Shown: positions 9,154 through 17,239, counted from the first letter of the stretch. The stretch: DNA of 64,000 nt from Streptomyces californicus (GCF_000717645.1 NZ_JNZZ01000009.1:1-64000); one strand, 5' to 3'. Numbers and translations: made by a program. The notes: a model not told the origin generated them from the letters alone.

Positions 9154-10017
9154 GTGCACCGCCGGCACAACGGGCTGAAGACCGCCGTACTCCTCGGGGG
9201 ACTGTCCGCACTCATCATCGTCATCGGCAGTTTCTTCGGCCGTACGGGACTCGTCGTCGCGCTCCTCGTAGCCGTCGGCACCAACGCGTACGCCTACTGG
9301 AACAGCGACAAGCTCGCCCTGCGCGCCATGCGCGCCCGCCCCGTCAGCGAGTTCGAGGCGCCGCAGATCTACCGGATCGTCCGCGAGCTGTCCACGGCGG
9401 CCCGCCAGCCGATGCCGCGCCTCTACATCTCGCCGACGCAGGCGCCCAACGCGTTCGCCACCGGCCGCAACCCGCGCAACGCCGCGGTCTGCTGCACCGA
9501 GGGCATCCTCCAGATCCTCGACGAACGGGAGCTGCGCGGCGTCCTCGGCCACGAGCTGAGCCATGTCTACAACCGGGACATCCTCATCTCGTCCGTCGCC
9601 GGGGCCCTGGCCTCCGTCGTGATGTTCCTGGTCAACTTCGCCTGGCTGATCCCGGTGGGCCGCTCCAACGACGACGAGGGGCCCGGCCTGCTCGGCATGC
9701 TCCTGATCATGATCCTGGGGCCGCTCGCCGCCTCGATCATCCAGCTCGCCGTCAGCCGCTCCCGCGAGTACGAGGCCGACTCCTCCGGGGCCCAGCTCAC
9801 CGGAGACCCGCTGGCCCTCGCCGCCGCCCTGCGCAAGCTCGACGCCGGGACGAAGCAGCTCCCGCTGCCGCCCGAACCGAAGATCGAGACCGCGAGCCAC
9901 ATGATGATCGCGAACCCGTTCCGCCCCGGGCAGGGCATGGCGAAAATGTTCTCCACCCATCCGCCGATGGCGGAGCGCATCGCCCGACTCGAACAGATGG
10001 CAGGTCACCGCCCATGA
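9154..10017 (+). CDS. htpX: membrane zinc metalloprotease HtpX (M48 family)
   Basis: Integral-membrane protease that degrades damaged membrane proteins. It is 287 residues from GTG 9154, chosen because GGAGGGCG lies just upstream and the first hydrophobic segment follows promptly; an earlier start at 9079 would add an unlikely 25-residue lead. It has two N-terminal membrane helices, then the zinc motif H133-E-L-S-H137 ([11 protein letters not shown]). Two more hydrophobic segments follow, and the third ligand lies in [10 protein letters not shown]. The last codons overlap the start of the next gene. A SigR-like promoter upstream suggests stress control. Confidence 0.95.
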   Translation: MHRRHNGLKTAVLLGGLSALIIVIGSFFGRTGLVVALLVAVGTNAYAYWNSDKLALRAMRARPVSEFEAPQIYRIVRELSTAARQPMPRLYISPTQAPNAFATGRNPRNAAVCCTEGILQILDERELRGVLGHELSHVYNRDILISSVAGALASVVMFLVNFAWLIPVGRSNDDEGPGLLGMLLIMILGPLAASIIQLAVSRSREYEADSSGAQLTGDPLALAAALRKLDAGTKQLPLPPEPKIETASHMMIANPFRPGQGMAKMFSTHPPMAERIARLEQMAGHRP

Positions 10018-10406
10018 AGACCCTTCTGAACATCATCTGGCTGATCCTCTGCGGGTTCTGGATGTTCCTCGGCTACCTGCTCGCAGGGGTCCTGCTCTGC
10101 ATCACGATCATCGGCATACCCTTCGGGCTCGCCGCCTTCAGGATCGGCGTCTACGCCCTCTGGCCCTTCGGGTACACCGTCGTCGACCGCCGCGACGCCG
10201 GGTCGCCCTCGTGCGTGGGCAACGTCCTGTGGCTGGTCCTCGCCGGTTGGTGGCTCGCCCTGGGGCACATCACCACCGGCATCGCCCTGTGCATCACGAT
10301 CATCGGCATCCCCCTGGGCATCGCCAACTTCAAGCTGATCCCCGTCTCCCTGATGCCCTTCGGCAAGGAGATCGTCCCCACCGACCAGCCCTTCGCTGCC
10401 CGCTGA
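10014..10406 (+). CDS. YccF-domain inner membrane protein
   Basis: A 130-residue membrane protein made of two tandem YccF repeats. Each repeat pairs a hydrophobic helix with the motif C-I-T-I-I-G-I-P (about residues 28-35 and 85-92), followed by W-P-F-G or M-P-F-G. Its molecular role is not established. The ATG overlaps the htpX stop by four bases, so it is translated with the protease and may share its stress control. Confidence 0.88.
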   Translation: MKTLLNIIWLILCGFWMFLGYLLAGVLLCITIIGIPFGLAAFRIGVYALWPFGYTVVDRRDAGSPSCVGNVLWLVLAGWWLALGHITTGIALCITIIGIPLGIANFKLIPVSLMPFGKEIVPTDQPFAAR

Positions 10407-10540
10407 CCGACCGCCCCGCGCGGCGTTCCCGCCACCCCGCCGAAGCCCCTGAGCGGAACCGCCGCGCGGCCCCCGAGCAACCGAACACCTGCCCGCCGCG
10501 TCTTCGAGTCCAAGACCAAGCAAGGGGTAGGTGCAACGAC

Positions 10541-10813
10541 ATGAGCATCATCAGTTGGATCGTTCTCGGCCTGCTCGCCGGACTCATCGCCAAGATCCTC
10601 CTCCCGGGGCGCGACCCGGGCGGCGTCATCGGCACGACCCTCATCGGGATCGCCGGGGCCTTCGTCGGCGGCTGGCTCTCCAGCCAGTTCCTGGACCGGC
10701 CCATCAGCAACGACTTCTACGACACCGCGACCTGGATCGCCGCCATAGCCGGCTCCCTGGTCCTGCTGATCGCCTACCGGCTGCTGTTCGGCCACTCCCG
10801 CGACCGCCGCTGA
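10541..10813 (+). CDS. GlsB/YeaQ/YmgE family stress-response membrane protein
   Basis: A 90-residue protein with three hydrophobic segments and the Gly-rich pattern of the transglycosylase-associated/GlsB family (G-L-L-A-G-L-I-A-K, then P-G-R-D-P-G-G-V-I-G-T-T-L-I-G-I-A-G-A-F-V-G). The family is linked to general stress; a catalytic role has not been shown. ATG 10541 has AAGGGGTAGG upstream at a suitable distance. It lies 134 bases after the YccF gene and is convergent with the alkB-like gene. Confidence 0.85.
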   Translation: MSIISWIVLGLLAGLIAKILLPGRDPGGVIGTTLIGIAGAFVGGWLSSQFLDRPISNDFYDTATWIAAIAGSLVLLIAYRLLFGHSRDRR

Positions 10814-10886
10814 CCGGACTTCGACCGGTCCCGCTCACCCAGGGCCTGCCGTCGGACTGCCGCCTGCCGAGCGGCGACCACAGGCC

Positions 10887-11729
10887 CTACGCGTCCCGCG
10901 ACGCCATCCCGGTCTCCCGCAGCGTCAGATTCAGCCGGCCGGCCCGCAGCCCCGCTGCCGGGTCGGCCGTTCCCGGGTACACCTTCGGCACCCCGTGGAA
11001 CGCGAACCGCGACGGCCCGCCGAACACGAACAGATCCCCGGACGCCAACTCCACGTCCGTGTACGGCCGCCCCCGCCCCTCCGTGTTGCCGAAGCGGAAC
11101 ACGCACCGCGCCCCGATGCTCAACGACACCACGGGAGCGCCCGACCGCTCCTCCTTGTCCTGGTGCATGCCCATCCGCGCCGCGTCGTCGTAGAAGTTGA
11201 TCAACGCGGTGTCCGGGGCGTACGCCCGCGCCGCGTCCTCGTCCCCGTACGCCTCGGCCACCGCGGCCCGCCCCAGATCGCCCAGCCACTGCGGGAAGGG
11301 CGCCACCCGCGCGCCGTTCACGTCGTCGGCCGTACGCGCGTACCGGTACGGCTGCCAGTGCCACCCCAGGCACACCGTCCGCACCGACATCACCCCGCCG
11401 CCGGGCAACACCGTCTGCCGGAACGGGACGGGCCCTCGCGCCCACTGACGGCACGCCACCACCAACTCCGCCCGCCGCTCCGGCGACAGCCACTCCGGCA
11501 CATGGACGGCCCCCGGCGCCACCACCTGCCGGGGCCGTCGGAACAGCCCGTCGAGAGAGGGCCCGCCCAAGACCGGATCGTCCGGGACAGCGCCGCCTGG
11601 GACGGAGCCACCCGGGACGGGACCACCCGAAACCGGCCCGCCCAGGACCGGATCGTCCGGGGGCGGGCCGTCAGAAGGCGGACCGCCCGGCGAAGGGCTG
11701 CCGGAGCCCGGCCGGGGAGAGGGCGTCAC
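10887..11729 (-). CDS. alkB: AlkB-type alpha-ketoglutarate-dependent dioxygenase
   Basis: Fe(II)/2-oxoglutarate dioxygenase that removes alkyl groups from N1-methyladenine and N3-methylcytosine. The iron facial triad is visible as H189-Q-D191 and H245 (A-F-H-G-V), and R-L-N-L-T-L-R near the C-terminus provides the 2-oxoglutarate arginines. The conserved N-F-Y-D-D and R-x-G-x-H-Q-D-like context fits. The start at GTG 11729 overlaps the ogt stop (GTGA). The first 60 residues are a Gly/Pro/Asp low-complexity segment built from repeats, so a shorter protein starting just before F-R-R-P-R-Q is possible. It pairs with ogt in an alkylation-repair operon. Confidence 0.88.
   Translation of the reverse strand: MTPSPRPGSGSPSPGGPPSDGPPPDDPVLGGPVSGGPVPGGSVPGGAVPDDPVLGGPSLDGLFRRPRQVVAPGAVHVPEWLSPERRAELVVACRQWARGPVPFRQTVLPGGGVMSVRTVCLGWHWQPYRYARTADDVNGARVAPFPQWLGDLGRAAVAEAYGDEDAARAYAPDTALINFYDDAARMGMHQDKEERSGAPVVSLSIGARCVFRFGNTEGRGRPYTDVELASGDLFVFGGPSRFAFHGVPKVYPGTADPAAGLRAGRLNLTLRETGMASRDA
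11562..11661. repeat. direct repeat within the alkB 5' end
   Basis: Two 25-base units at 11562-11586 and 11637-11661 match at 24 of 25 positions, 75 bases apart, with shorter GGGAC/CCACCCG units between them. In protein they encode the repeated D-D-P-V-L-G-G-P blocks of the AlkB N-terminal segment. Confidence 0.8.
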
Positions 11730-12259
11730 GCTTCGGCCCGCCCCGCCCCGCCCTCGATCCCCAGCAACAGCTTCTTGCGCTCCAGCCCGCCCGCGTAGCC
11801 CCGCAGCGCCCCGTCCGCGCCGATCACCCGGTGGCACGGCCGCACGACCAGCAGCGGATTGCGTCCGATCGCCGTCCCCACCGCCCGCACCCCGGCGCCC
11901 GAGGCCCCGACCCGCGCCGCGACCTCCCCGTACGACACCGTGCTCCCGTACGGGATCGACTCCAGCGCCGCCCAGACGCGCCGCTGGAACTCCGTACCGA
12001 CGCCCTCGGCCAGCGGAACGTCGAACCGGGTCGAGCGCCCCGCGAAGTACGCCTCCAACTGCCCGGCCACCTCCGTGAACGCCTCCGGGGCGTGGAGCCA
12101 GCCGTCCCGGACGACCGCCCCGCCCTTCTGCTCGGGCACCGACAGCGAGACCAGCCGGACCGAGCCGCCCCCGTCCATCGCCGCGCCTTCCGGCACCTCG
12201 CCCACCAGCAGCAACTCGCCCAGCGGGCTCTCCACCCGTGCGTACACCGTCGTCGTCAT
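11726..12259 (-). CDS. ogt: methylated-DNA--protein-cysteine methyltransferase
   Basis: Suicide enzyme that transfers the alkyl group from O6-alkylguanine to its own cysteine. The active-site motif P-C142-H-R-V is present, followed by the family's G-A-D-G-A-L-R-G-Y-A-G-G-L-x-R-K. The 177-residue protein has the small N-terminal domain and the HTH-bearing C-terminal domain (E-F-Q-R-R-V-W and Y-G-S-T-V-S-Y-G-E-V-A). ATG 12259 is chosen because it directly precedes the family N-terminus; a start 78 bases upstream is open but unsupported. Its stop overlaps alkB. Confidence 0.93.
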   Translation of the reverse strand: MTTTVYARVESPLGELLLVGEVPEGAAMDGGGSVRLVSLSVPEQKGGAVVRDGWLHAPEAFTEVAGQLEAYFAGRSTRFDVPLAEGVGTEFQRRVWAALESIPYGSTVSYGEVAARVGASGAGVRAVGTAIGRNPLLVVRPCHRVIGADGALRGYAGGLERKKLLLGIEGGAGRAEA

Positions 12260-12396
12260 CGCCTGCTCACCTTCCCGATCCGTACCGCCAGTGTGCGCCC
12301 GGGCCACGCCCTCCCACTGGCGGTATTCGGACATCACGCCCGCACTCGGGGCCGCGCGCTGAGCGGGAGACGGGAACGCGGCGGGAGACAGGAAGA

Positions 12397-12430
12397 GGCA
12401 CGCCGTCGAGGTCGGCCTCGGCGGTGTGCC
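12397..12430 (-). terminator. stem-loop downstream of yajQ
   Basis: A 15-base arm at 12397-12411 pairs with 12416-12430 (13 Watson-Crick pairs and 2 G-T pairs) around a 4-base loop. It lies just past the yajQ stop and before the ogt 5' region. There is no clear T run, as is common for high-GC actinobacteria. Confidence 0.6.
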
Positions 12431-12459
12431 CCCTGGTGCAGCGCATCCGGCTGCCGTGA

Positions 12460-12948
12460 CTACCGGTAGTTCACGAACTGGATCGCGAACTCGAAGTCCT
12501 TGCCCTTCAGCAGCGCCTGAACGGCCTGCAGGTCGTCCCGGCTCTTCGAGCTGACCCGCAGCTCGTCTCCCTGGACCTGCGCCTTGACGCCCTTCGGGCC
12601 CTCGTCGCGGATCGTCTTCGCCACCTTCTTGGCGTTCTCCTGGGAGATGCCCTCCTCGATGGAGGCGAAGATCTTGTACTCCTTGCCGGAAAGCTGCGGC
12701 TCACCGGCGTCCAGCGACTTCAGCGAGATGCCGCGCTTGATCAGCTTGGACTGGAAGATGTCGAGGATCGCCTTGACGCGCTCCTCGCCGTTCGCCTCCA
12801 TCAGGATCTTCTCGCCCGACCACGAGATCGAGGCGCCCGTGCCCTTGAAGTCGTAGCGCTGGGAGATCTCCTTGGCGGCCTGGTTGAGGGCGTTGTCGAC
12901 CTCCTGCCGCTCGACCTTCGAGACGATGTCGAAACTGGAGTCGGCCAT
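12460..12948 (-). CDS. YajQ family nucleotide-binding protein
   Basis: 162 residues, the usual length of the YajQ/DUF520 family, with the hallmark N-terminus [11 protein letters not shown] and internal [14 protein letters not shown]. Family members bind nucleotides (some bind cyclic di-GMP) through two ferredoxin-like domains; the role in streptomycetes is unknown. The start at ATG 12948 has a GGAGCC element upstream. It is separated from ogt by a stem-loop and points away from tRNA-Tyr. Confidence 0.93.
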   Translation of the reverse strand: MADSSFDIVSKVERQEVDNALNQAAKEISQRYDFKGTGASISWSGEKILMEANGEERVKAILDIFQSKLIKRGISLKSLDAGEPQLSGKEYKIFASIEEGISQENAKKVAKTIRDEGPKGVKAQVQGDELRVSSKSRDDLQAVQALLKGKDFEFAIQFVNYR

Positions 12949-13112
12949 GACGTGTGGCTCCTTGCGTCGTATGTGCGGGGGATACAGCGCAAGCCTAGCC
13001 ACCGCCACCCCGGGCAGCCGCCGATCAATGAGGTGGCGGAGCACCCCTGGTCATCAGGTATTGTTTACGTCGTCGCCAAGGAGCTCACCACGAGATCCGA
13101 CGCGTCGTTCCA

Positions 13113-13194
<82 letters not shown>

Positions 13195-13203
13195 CAGGAC
13201 GAA

Positions 13204-13235
13204 AAGCCCCCGACCGGTTCTCCGGTCGGGGGCTT
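13204..13235 (+). terminator. strong terminator after tRNA-Tyr
   Basis: A perfect 14-base-pair stem (13204-13217 with 13222-13235) around the loop TTCT is followed by CTTCGTTG. It lies ten bases after the tRNA. Confidence 0.88.
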
Positions 13236-13398
13236 CTTCGTTGTCCGAAGGAGGCGCGGGACTCGGGCGGACGCCCTCCGCCGCCGCCCGGAGAGGCGCG
13301 AGGCCCGAGCGGATGCCTTTTCCCGCTGCCCGGAGAGAGGCGCGAGGTGGGCGGACGCCTTTCCCCGGCGCCCGCCCCGGGATGCCCCAACCCTGCGG

Positions 13399-14055
13399 TC
13401 AGTTGCCCGCGATGTCCTTCACGGCCACCGTGATCGGCTTGCCGCCCGATATCGCCTCCAGTGTGAGGCCCGCCGTCGCCGGGGTGTCCAGCAACTCCAC
13501 CAGCGTGGCCGCCACGTCGTCGCGGGGGATCGGGCCGCGGCCCGTCGAGGCGGCCAGCAGGACCTGGCCGGTGCCCGCGTCGGTCGTCAGCATGCCGGGG
13601 CGCAGGATCGTCCAGTCCAGCGCGGTACGGGCGCGAACGGCGGCGTCGGCCGCGCCCTTGGCCCGCAGGTACACGTCGAAGACCTCGTCCCCCGCGTGAT
13701 CGGGGTCCGCGCCCATGGCGGAGACGACGAGGAAGCGGCGGACGCCCGCCGCCTCGGCCGCGTCGGCGAACAGCACGGCCGCGTCGCGGTCGACGGTGTC
13801 CTTGCGGGCCGTGCCGCTGTTCGGGCCCGCGCCCGCCGCGAAGACGGCCGCGTCGGCGCCGCGCAGCACCTCCGCGGCCTGTTCCACGGTGGCCGATTCG
13901 AGGTCCAGCACGGCGGGTTCGGCGCCGGCGTCGGTCAGGTCCTGGCTCTGTTGGGGGTTGCGGATGATCCCTACGGCTTCGTCTCCGCGTGCGGCGAGCA
14001 ACCGCTCCAGCCGCAGTGCGATCTGTCCGTGTCCACCTGCGATGACAATGCGCAT
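13399..14055 (-). CDS. NAD(P)H-binding, atypical short-chain dehydrogenase-like protein
   Basis: 218 residues with an N-terminal Rossmann motif M-R-I-V-I-A-G-G-H-G-Q-I-A and the NmrA/YwnB-like layout. It has D-L-E-S after beta-3, A-A-G-A-G after beta-4, R-F-L-V-V-S-A-M-G, and a Tyr-Leu-Arg-Ala-Lys stretch (Y-L-R-A-K-G) where the catalytic or structural YxxxK sits. W-T-I-L-R-P-G-M-L is typical of this group. The substrate cannot be deduced. ATG 14055 is preferred; GTG 14061 would add two residues. It is downstream of the amidohydrolase gene on the same strand, 34 bases apart, so the two may be cotranscribed. Confidence 0.82.
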   Translation of the reverse strand: MRIVIAGGHGQIALRLERLLAARGDEAVGIIRNPQQSQDLTDAGAEPAVLDLESATVEQAAEVLRGADAAVFAAGAGPNSGTARKDTVDRDAAVLFADAAEAAGVRRFLVVSAMGADPDHAGDEVFDVYLRAKGAADAAVRARTALDWTILRPGMLTTDAGTGQVLLAASTGRGPIPRDDVAATLVELLDTPATAGLTLEAISGGKPITVAVKDIAGN

Positions 14056-14089
14056 ACCCACGACCGTACGCCCGGCGGCGGGGTCGCGC

Positions 14090-15397
14090 TCAGTTCCTCG
14101 GCCCGCCGCCGGAACCCGGGCCCGGATCGGGGCGGCCCTGGCGCGGCAGTCCGCCGGGCCCCGCAGCGGCGTCCGGGTCGGAGTCGCAGTACTCCCGTAC
14201 GGCGCTGGTGCGGGCGACGATCCGGCCGCGGTGGACCACGATGCGGCTGTAGCCGAGGGAGAGCGCGGCGGAGAGCCGGTCGCCGCGTACGGCGAGGAGT
14301 TCGGCGGGGAAGCCCGCCTCGACGCGCACGTCGGGCAGGCCGAGGGCCGCGCGGGCGGTCGTCGAGATCAGCTCGTACGCCTGCTCGGCGCGGAGCCCCG
14401 CCTGCGAGGCGAGGAGGTACGCCGCCTCCAGCGGATCGCCCCGGCCCACCGGGTTGGCCGAATCCCGCAGCGCCCCGCTCCCCGCCGCGACGCGCACGCC
14501 CGCCGAGCGCAGCAGCCGTACGGGGGCGGTCGTGCGGCGCTCCGAGCCGGCGCAGCCGCCCTGGGGGAGGCAGACCACGGTGATCCCGGCGGCGGCGAGC
14601 CCGTCGGCGGCCCGGGTCGCGGCGTCCAGGGGCAGGTGGGCCAGGCCGGCGCAGGGGCCAAGGACGACGCCGGGGCGCAGGCCGGCGGCCATCGAGGCGA
14701 GCCGGGCCAACCGGGCCGGATCGTCCCCGTCGGTGTGCAGGTCCACCGGGCAGCCGTGCTCTGCGGCGATCTCCAGGACGGCCTCGGTGTAGCCCGTCGG
14801 GTCGGGGTCGAGGTCGGGGCAGCCGCCGACGACGGCCGCGCCCATCTTCACCGCGTCCTTGAGCATGGCGAGGCTGTCCGCCCCGGCGATGCCGGTGAGC
14901 AGCCGGGGGACCGCGACCGGCAGGACGTCGGCGAGCCCGCGCAGGGCCCGCCGGGACTGCAGGACGGCCTCCAGCGGGGCGAGTCCCCGAACGTCGCCGA
15001 TGCGGACGTGGGTGCGCAGGGCGGTGGCTCCGTGGCCGAGCTGGAGGAGAGCGGCCTCGGTGGCGCGGCGCTGGATGTCCTCGGTGCGGTGGGAGGCGGG
15101 TCCTGGGCTGCCGGGGCCCGCGCTGTCCGCGGTGAGGGCGGTGTCGCCGTGGGCGTGAACCTCGGCGGGTGCGGGGAGCAGGAGGTAGCCGCGGAGGTCG
15201 ACGCGGGGGCCGCGGCCGGCGAGGCTGCCCGCGGTGCCGACGGCCTCGATCCGGCTGCCGCTGAGGCGTACGTCCACGGCCCGGCCGTCGATGAGCCTGG
15301 CGCCGCCGAGGACCAGGGCGGGGGGCTCGGCGGGGGAGGCCGCGTCCGCGCTGTCGGGCGCGTTGTCGTCGGGCCGCCGTGGCTGGCTGTCGGGCAT
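14090..15397 (-). CDS. amidohydrolase-superfamily protein lacking several metal/catalytic residues
   Basis: 435 residues resembling cytosine-deaminase-like amidohydrolases: N-terminal beta-sandwich pieces (L-I-D-G-R-A-V-D-V-R, R-V-D-L-R-G-Y-L-L-L-P), the H-x-H pair in E-V-H-A-H-G-D, and V-D-L-H-T-D. By alignment from memory with E. coli CodA, the Glu after the third His is Gly (H-T-D-G), the fourth His position reads L-G-P-C in place of L-G-H-C, and the Asp of G-S-D is Gly (A-G-S-G-A-L-R-D). Three key positions are thus replaced. It may be a non-catalytic or altered enzyme. No substrate is assigned. Confidence 0.7.
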   Translation of the reverse strand: MPDSQPRRPDDNAPDSADAASPAEPPALVLGGARLIDGRAVDVRLSGSRIEAVGTAGSLAGRGPRVDLRGYLLLPAPAEVHAHGDTALTADSAGPGSPGPASHRTEDIQRRATEAALLQLGHGATALRTHVRIGDVRGLAPLEAVLQSRRALRGLADVLPVAVPRLLTGIAGADSLAMLKDAVKMGAAVVGGCPDLDPDPTGYTEAVLEIAAEHGCPVDLHTDGDDPARLARLASMAAGLRPGVVLGPCAGLAHLPLDAATRAADGLAAAGITVVCLPQGGCAGSERRTTAPVRLLRSAGVRVAAGSGALRDSANPVGRGDPLEAAYLLASQAGLRAEQAYELISTTARAALGLPDVRVEAGFPAELLAVRGDRLSAALSLGYSRIVVHRGRIVARTSAVREYCDSDPDAAAGPGGLPRQGRPDPGPGSGGGPRN

Positions 15398-15629
15398 CGC
15401 GCTCCTGGGGAGGGGGCAGATCTGAGGGGAGGGGGCAGATCACACGGAGTGACCACACCCTAGGTGGGTGCGGGGGCGGCGTCCGGGAGGAGCGAAATAG
15501 TCGTACCGGTGAGCCTGCTCCGGCCGCCGGACCGGCACGTTCCGCAGGGGCGTTCGAGCTGGATCAAGCCCTGATCAGCGGGTGTGGACGGCCCCGGAGC
15601 GAGGGGCCGAGGGCGGGGGAGAAACGGAT
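15398..15629. other. gene-free region between the amidohydrolase and the tRNA-Thr promoter
   Basis: Nothing with coding character is seen. It must hold the promoter of the minus-strand amidohydrolase gene and lies ahead of a housekeeping-type promoter for the tRNAs. Confidence 0.4.
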
Positions 15630-15659
15630 TTGGGCAACGGGCCGGGGACCGTGTAATGT
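15630..15659 (+). promoter_or_regulatory. putative housekeeping promoter of tRNA-Thr/tRNA-Met
   Basis: TTGGGC at 15630-15635, an 18-base spacer and TAATGT at 15654-15659 give a plausible HrdB-type promoter. Transcription would begin a few bases before tRNA-Thr at 15671. Confidence 0.55.
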
Positions 15660-15670
15660 CTTCCTCGCTC

Positions 15671-15743
15671 GCCCCAATAGCTCAGTCGGTAGAGCGTCTC
15701 CATGGTAAGGAGAAGGTCTGCGGTTCGATTCCGCATTGGGGCT
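15671..15743 (+). tRNA. tRNA-Thr (anticodon GGT)
   Basis: A 73-base cloverleaf. GCCCCAA pairs with TTGGGGC, the D arm is AGCTCAGTCGGTAGAGC, and the anticodon stem TCTCC/GGAGA encloses the loop ATGGTAA with anticodon GGT. The T arm contains GGTTCGATTCC. The discriminator is T; CCA is not encoded. Confidence 0.97.
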
Positions 15744-15758
15744 CTGGTGATCGGGAAA

Positions 15759-15774
15759 CCCCGCTTCGGCGGGG
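15759..15774 (+). other. hairpin between the two tRNAs
   Basis: CCCCGC/GCGGGG encloses a TTCG tetraloop. No T run follows and tRNA-Met starts 16 bases later. It is more likely an RNA-processing or stabilising hairpin in a common tRNA transcript than a terminator. Confidence 0.5.
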
Positions 15775-15789
15775 GGACTCAGTCATCAA

Positions 15790-15862
15790 AGCGGTGTAGC
15801 TCAGTCGGTAGAGCAAGCGGCTCATAATCGCTGTGTCACCGGTTCAAGTCCGGTCACCGCTA
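15790..15862 (+). tRNA. tRNA-Met, elongator (anticodon CAT)
   Basis: A 73-base cloverleaf. AGCGGTG pairs with CACCGCT, and the anticodon stem AGCGG/TCGCT (one G-T) encloses the loop CTCATAA with anticodon CAT. The D and T arms are normal. The first acceptor pair is A-T and the anticodon stem lacks the three G-C pairs of initiator tRNA, so it is read as an elongator. Confidence 0.95.
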
Positions 15863-15867
15863 CTAAC

Positions 15868-15911
15868 GGTAGCCGATGGTTGGGTCGGTCCTTCGATCGG
15901 CTACCCTTTTA
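15868..15911 (+). terminator. terminator between tRNA-Met and rpmG
   Basis: GGTAGCCGA (15868-15876) pairs perfectly with TCGGCTACC (15897-15905), followed by CTTTTAT. Read-through into rpmG remains possible. Confidence 0.6.
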
Positions 15912-15950
15912 TGCGTTCATCCGTTCATCGTCCGTCCAAGGAGCACTCAC

Positions 15951-16115
15951 GTGGCTGCCACCGACGTCCGCCCGAAGATCACGCTGGCCTGCGTGGAGTG
16001 CAAGGAGCGGAACTACATCACCAAGAAGAACCGGCGTAACAACCCGGACCGTCTTGAGATGAAGAAGCACTGCCCGCGCTGCAACTCGCACACCGCGCAC
16101 CGCGAAACGCGCTGA
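15951..16115 (+). CDS. rpmG: 50S ribosomal protein L33, zinc-binding (C+) form
   Basis: A 54-residue L33 with both cysteine pairs, C-V-E-C near residue 16 and C-P-R-C near residue 43, so the zinc-ribbon form and not the cysteine-free paralogue made under zinc limitation. GTG 15951 is preceded by AAGGAGC. It sits directly upstream of two MaoC-like genes. The same rpmG-hadA-hadB order precedes secE-nusG in mycobacteria. Confidence 0.95.
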
Positions 16116-16127
16116 ATCAGGCTCGTA

Positions 16128-16160
16128 CACGAGGCCGTCCCCTCTGGGGGCGGCCTCGTG
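16128..16160 (+). terminator. terminator after rpmG
   Basis: CACGAGGCCG-T-CCCC (16128-16142) pairs with GGGGCGGCCTCGTG (16147-16160) with one bulged T around a 4-base loop. It separates rpmG from the MaoC-like pair. Confidence 0.75.
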
Positions 16161-16257
16161 TCGTTGTACGCGGCCGCCCTCGCACGGGGTGTGCCCGTAC
16201 GTATTCGTTTTTCACCAGGTTTCTTTTCACCAGGTTCCATCAGGAGGTAGCGAGCTC

Positions 16258-16710
16258 ATGGCGCTCGACCAGTCCTTCGTGGGGCGGACCTATCCGCCCA
16301 CCCCGGCGTACGAGGTCGGCCGGGAGAAGATCCGCGAGTTCGCCGAGGCGGTGGGCGACGCCAACCCGGCGTACGTCGACGCGGAGGCCGCCCGTGCGCT
16401 CGGTCACGCCGATGTGATCGCGCCGCCGACCTTCGTCTTCTCGATCACCTACCGGGCCGCCGGGCAGGTCGTGCAGGACCCGCAGCTGGGCCTGGACTAC
16501 AGCCGGGTGGTCCACGGGGACCAGAAGTTCTCCTATGTGCGGCCGGTGCGGGCGGGAGACCGGCTGACGGTCACCTCGACGATCGAGAGCATCAAGTCCA
16601 TGGCGGGCAACGACGTCATCGACATTCGCGGGGACGTGCACGACGAGACCGGTGAGCTGGTGGTCACCGCGCTCACGAAGCTGGTGGCGCGCGCCGCCGA
16701 GGAGGCGTGA
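16258..16710 (+). CDS. MaoC/FAS1-like dehydratase N-terminal domain protein (HadA-like)
   Basis: A 150-residue hot-dog-fold protein resembling mycobacterial HadA/HadC, the substrate-binding partner of beta-hydroxyacyl dehydratases. It contains G-D-A-N-P-A-Y-V-D where the catalytic subunit has D-x-N-P-I-H, so the catalytic His is absent, and V-I-A-P-P-T-F-V-F in place of A-H-G-M. D-Y-S-R-V-V-H-G-D-Q-K-F is typical of the HadA side. ATG 16258 follows CAGGAGG at a good distance. The stop overlaps the next gene. Together they probably form a heterodimeric hydratase/dehydratase acting on an acyl thioester, substrate unknown. Confidence 0.85.
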   Translation: MALDQSFVGRTYPPTPAYEVGREKIREFAEAVGDANPAYVDAEAARALGHADVIAPPTFVFSITYRAAGQVVQDPQLGLDYSRVVHGDQKFSYVRPVRAGDRLTVTSTIESIKSMAGNDVIDIRGDVHDETGELVVTALTKLVARAAEEA

Positions 16711-17138
16711 TGACGGCGAAGGTCTCGTACGGTTCGGTCGAGGTCGGCACGGAGCTGCCGGCGCAGTCGTTCCCGGTGACGCGGGCCACGCTCGTGCAGT
16801 ACGCGGGCGCCTCGGGCGACTTCAACCCCATCCACTGGAACGAGAAGTTCGCGCTGGAGGTCGGGCTGCCGGACGTGATCGCACACGGCATGTTCACGAT
16901 GGCCGAGGCGGTCCGGGTGGTCACGGACTGGGTCGGCGACCCGGGTGCGGTCGTCGACTACGGGGTGCGGTTCACCAAGCCGGTCGTCGTGCCCAACGAC
17001 GACAAGGGCGCGCTGATCGAGGTCAGCGGCAAGGTCGCGGCGAAGCTGGACGACAACCTGGTCCGGGTGGACCTGGTCGCCCTGTGCGACGGCAAGAAGG
17101 TGCTGGGGATGTCCCGGGCCGTGGTCCGGCTCGCCTGA
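16710..17138 (+). CDS. MaoC-like (R)-specific hydratase/dehydratase, catalytic subunit (HadB-like)
   Basis: A 142-residue hot-dog-fold protein with the hydratase-2 signature S-G-D-F-N-P-I-H-W-N, which provides the catalytic Asp and His, and the conserved V-I-A-H-G-M-F-T-M. It is the active partner expected for the HadA-like protein encoded just upstream; its ATG 16710 overlaps that gene's TGA. In mycobacteria the homologous pair works in FAS-II mycolate elongation. Streptomycetes make no mycolates, so the role here is open. A strong terminator follows. Confidence 0.87.
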   Translation: MTAKVSYGSVEVGTELPAQSFPVTRATLVQYAGASGDFNPIHWNEKFALEVGLPDVIAHGMFTMAEAVRVVTDWVGDPGAVVDYGVRFTKPVVVPNDDKGALIEVSGKVAAKLDDNLVRVDLVALCDGKKVLGMSRAVVRLA

Positions 17139-17195
17139 GGCGTACCGGACCCGCCGCGCCGGCCGGGACACACCGGTCGGCACACGGGGACGGAC

Positions 17196-17239
17196 GAGGG
17201 GCGCCCCTCCGCGGAACGCTGCGCGGAGGGGCGCCCCTC
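17196..17239. terminator. perfect 18-bp stem-loop terminator
   Basis: Positions 17196-17213 pair exactly with 17222-17239 around an 8-base loop. It ends the MaoC pair and insulates the tetR gene. There is no T run. Confidence 0.85.

Noticed and set aside
8328..9284. Minus-strand frames across mscL and the following gap
   Set aside because: The Gly/Arg/Val-rich translation continues from the shadow of mscL into the repeats; no start signal or family pattern is seen.
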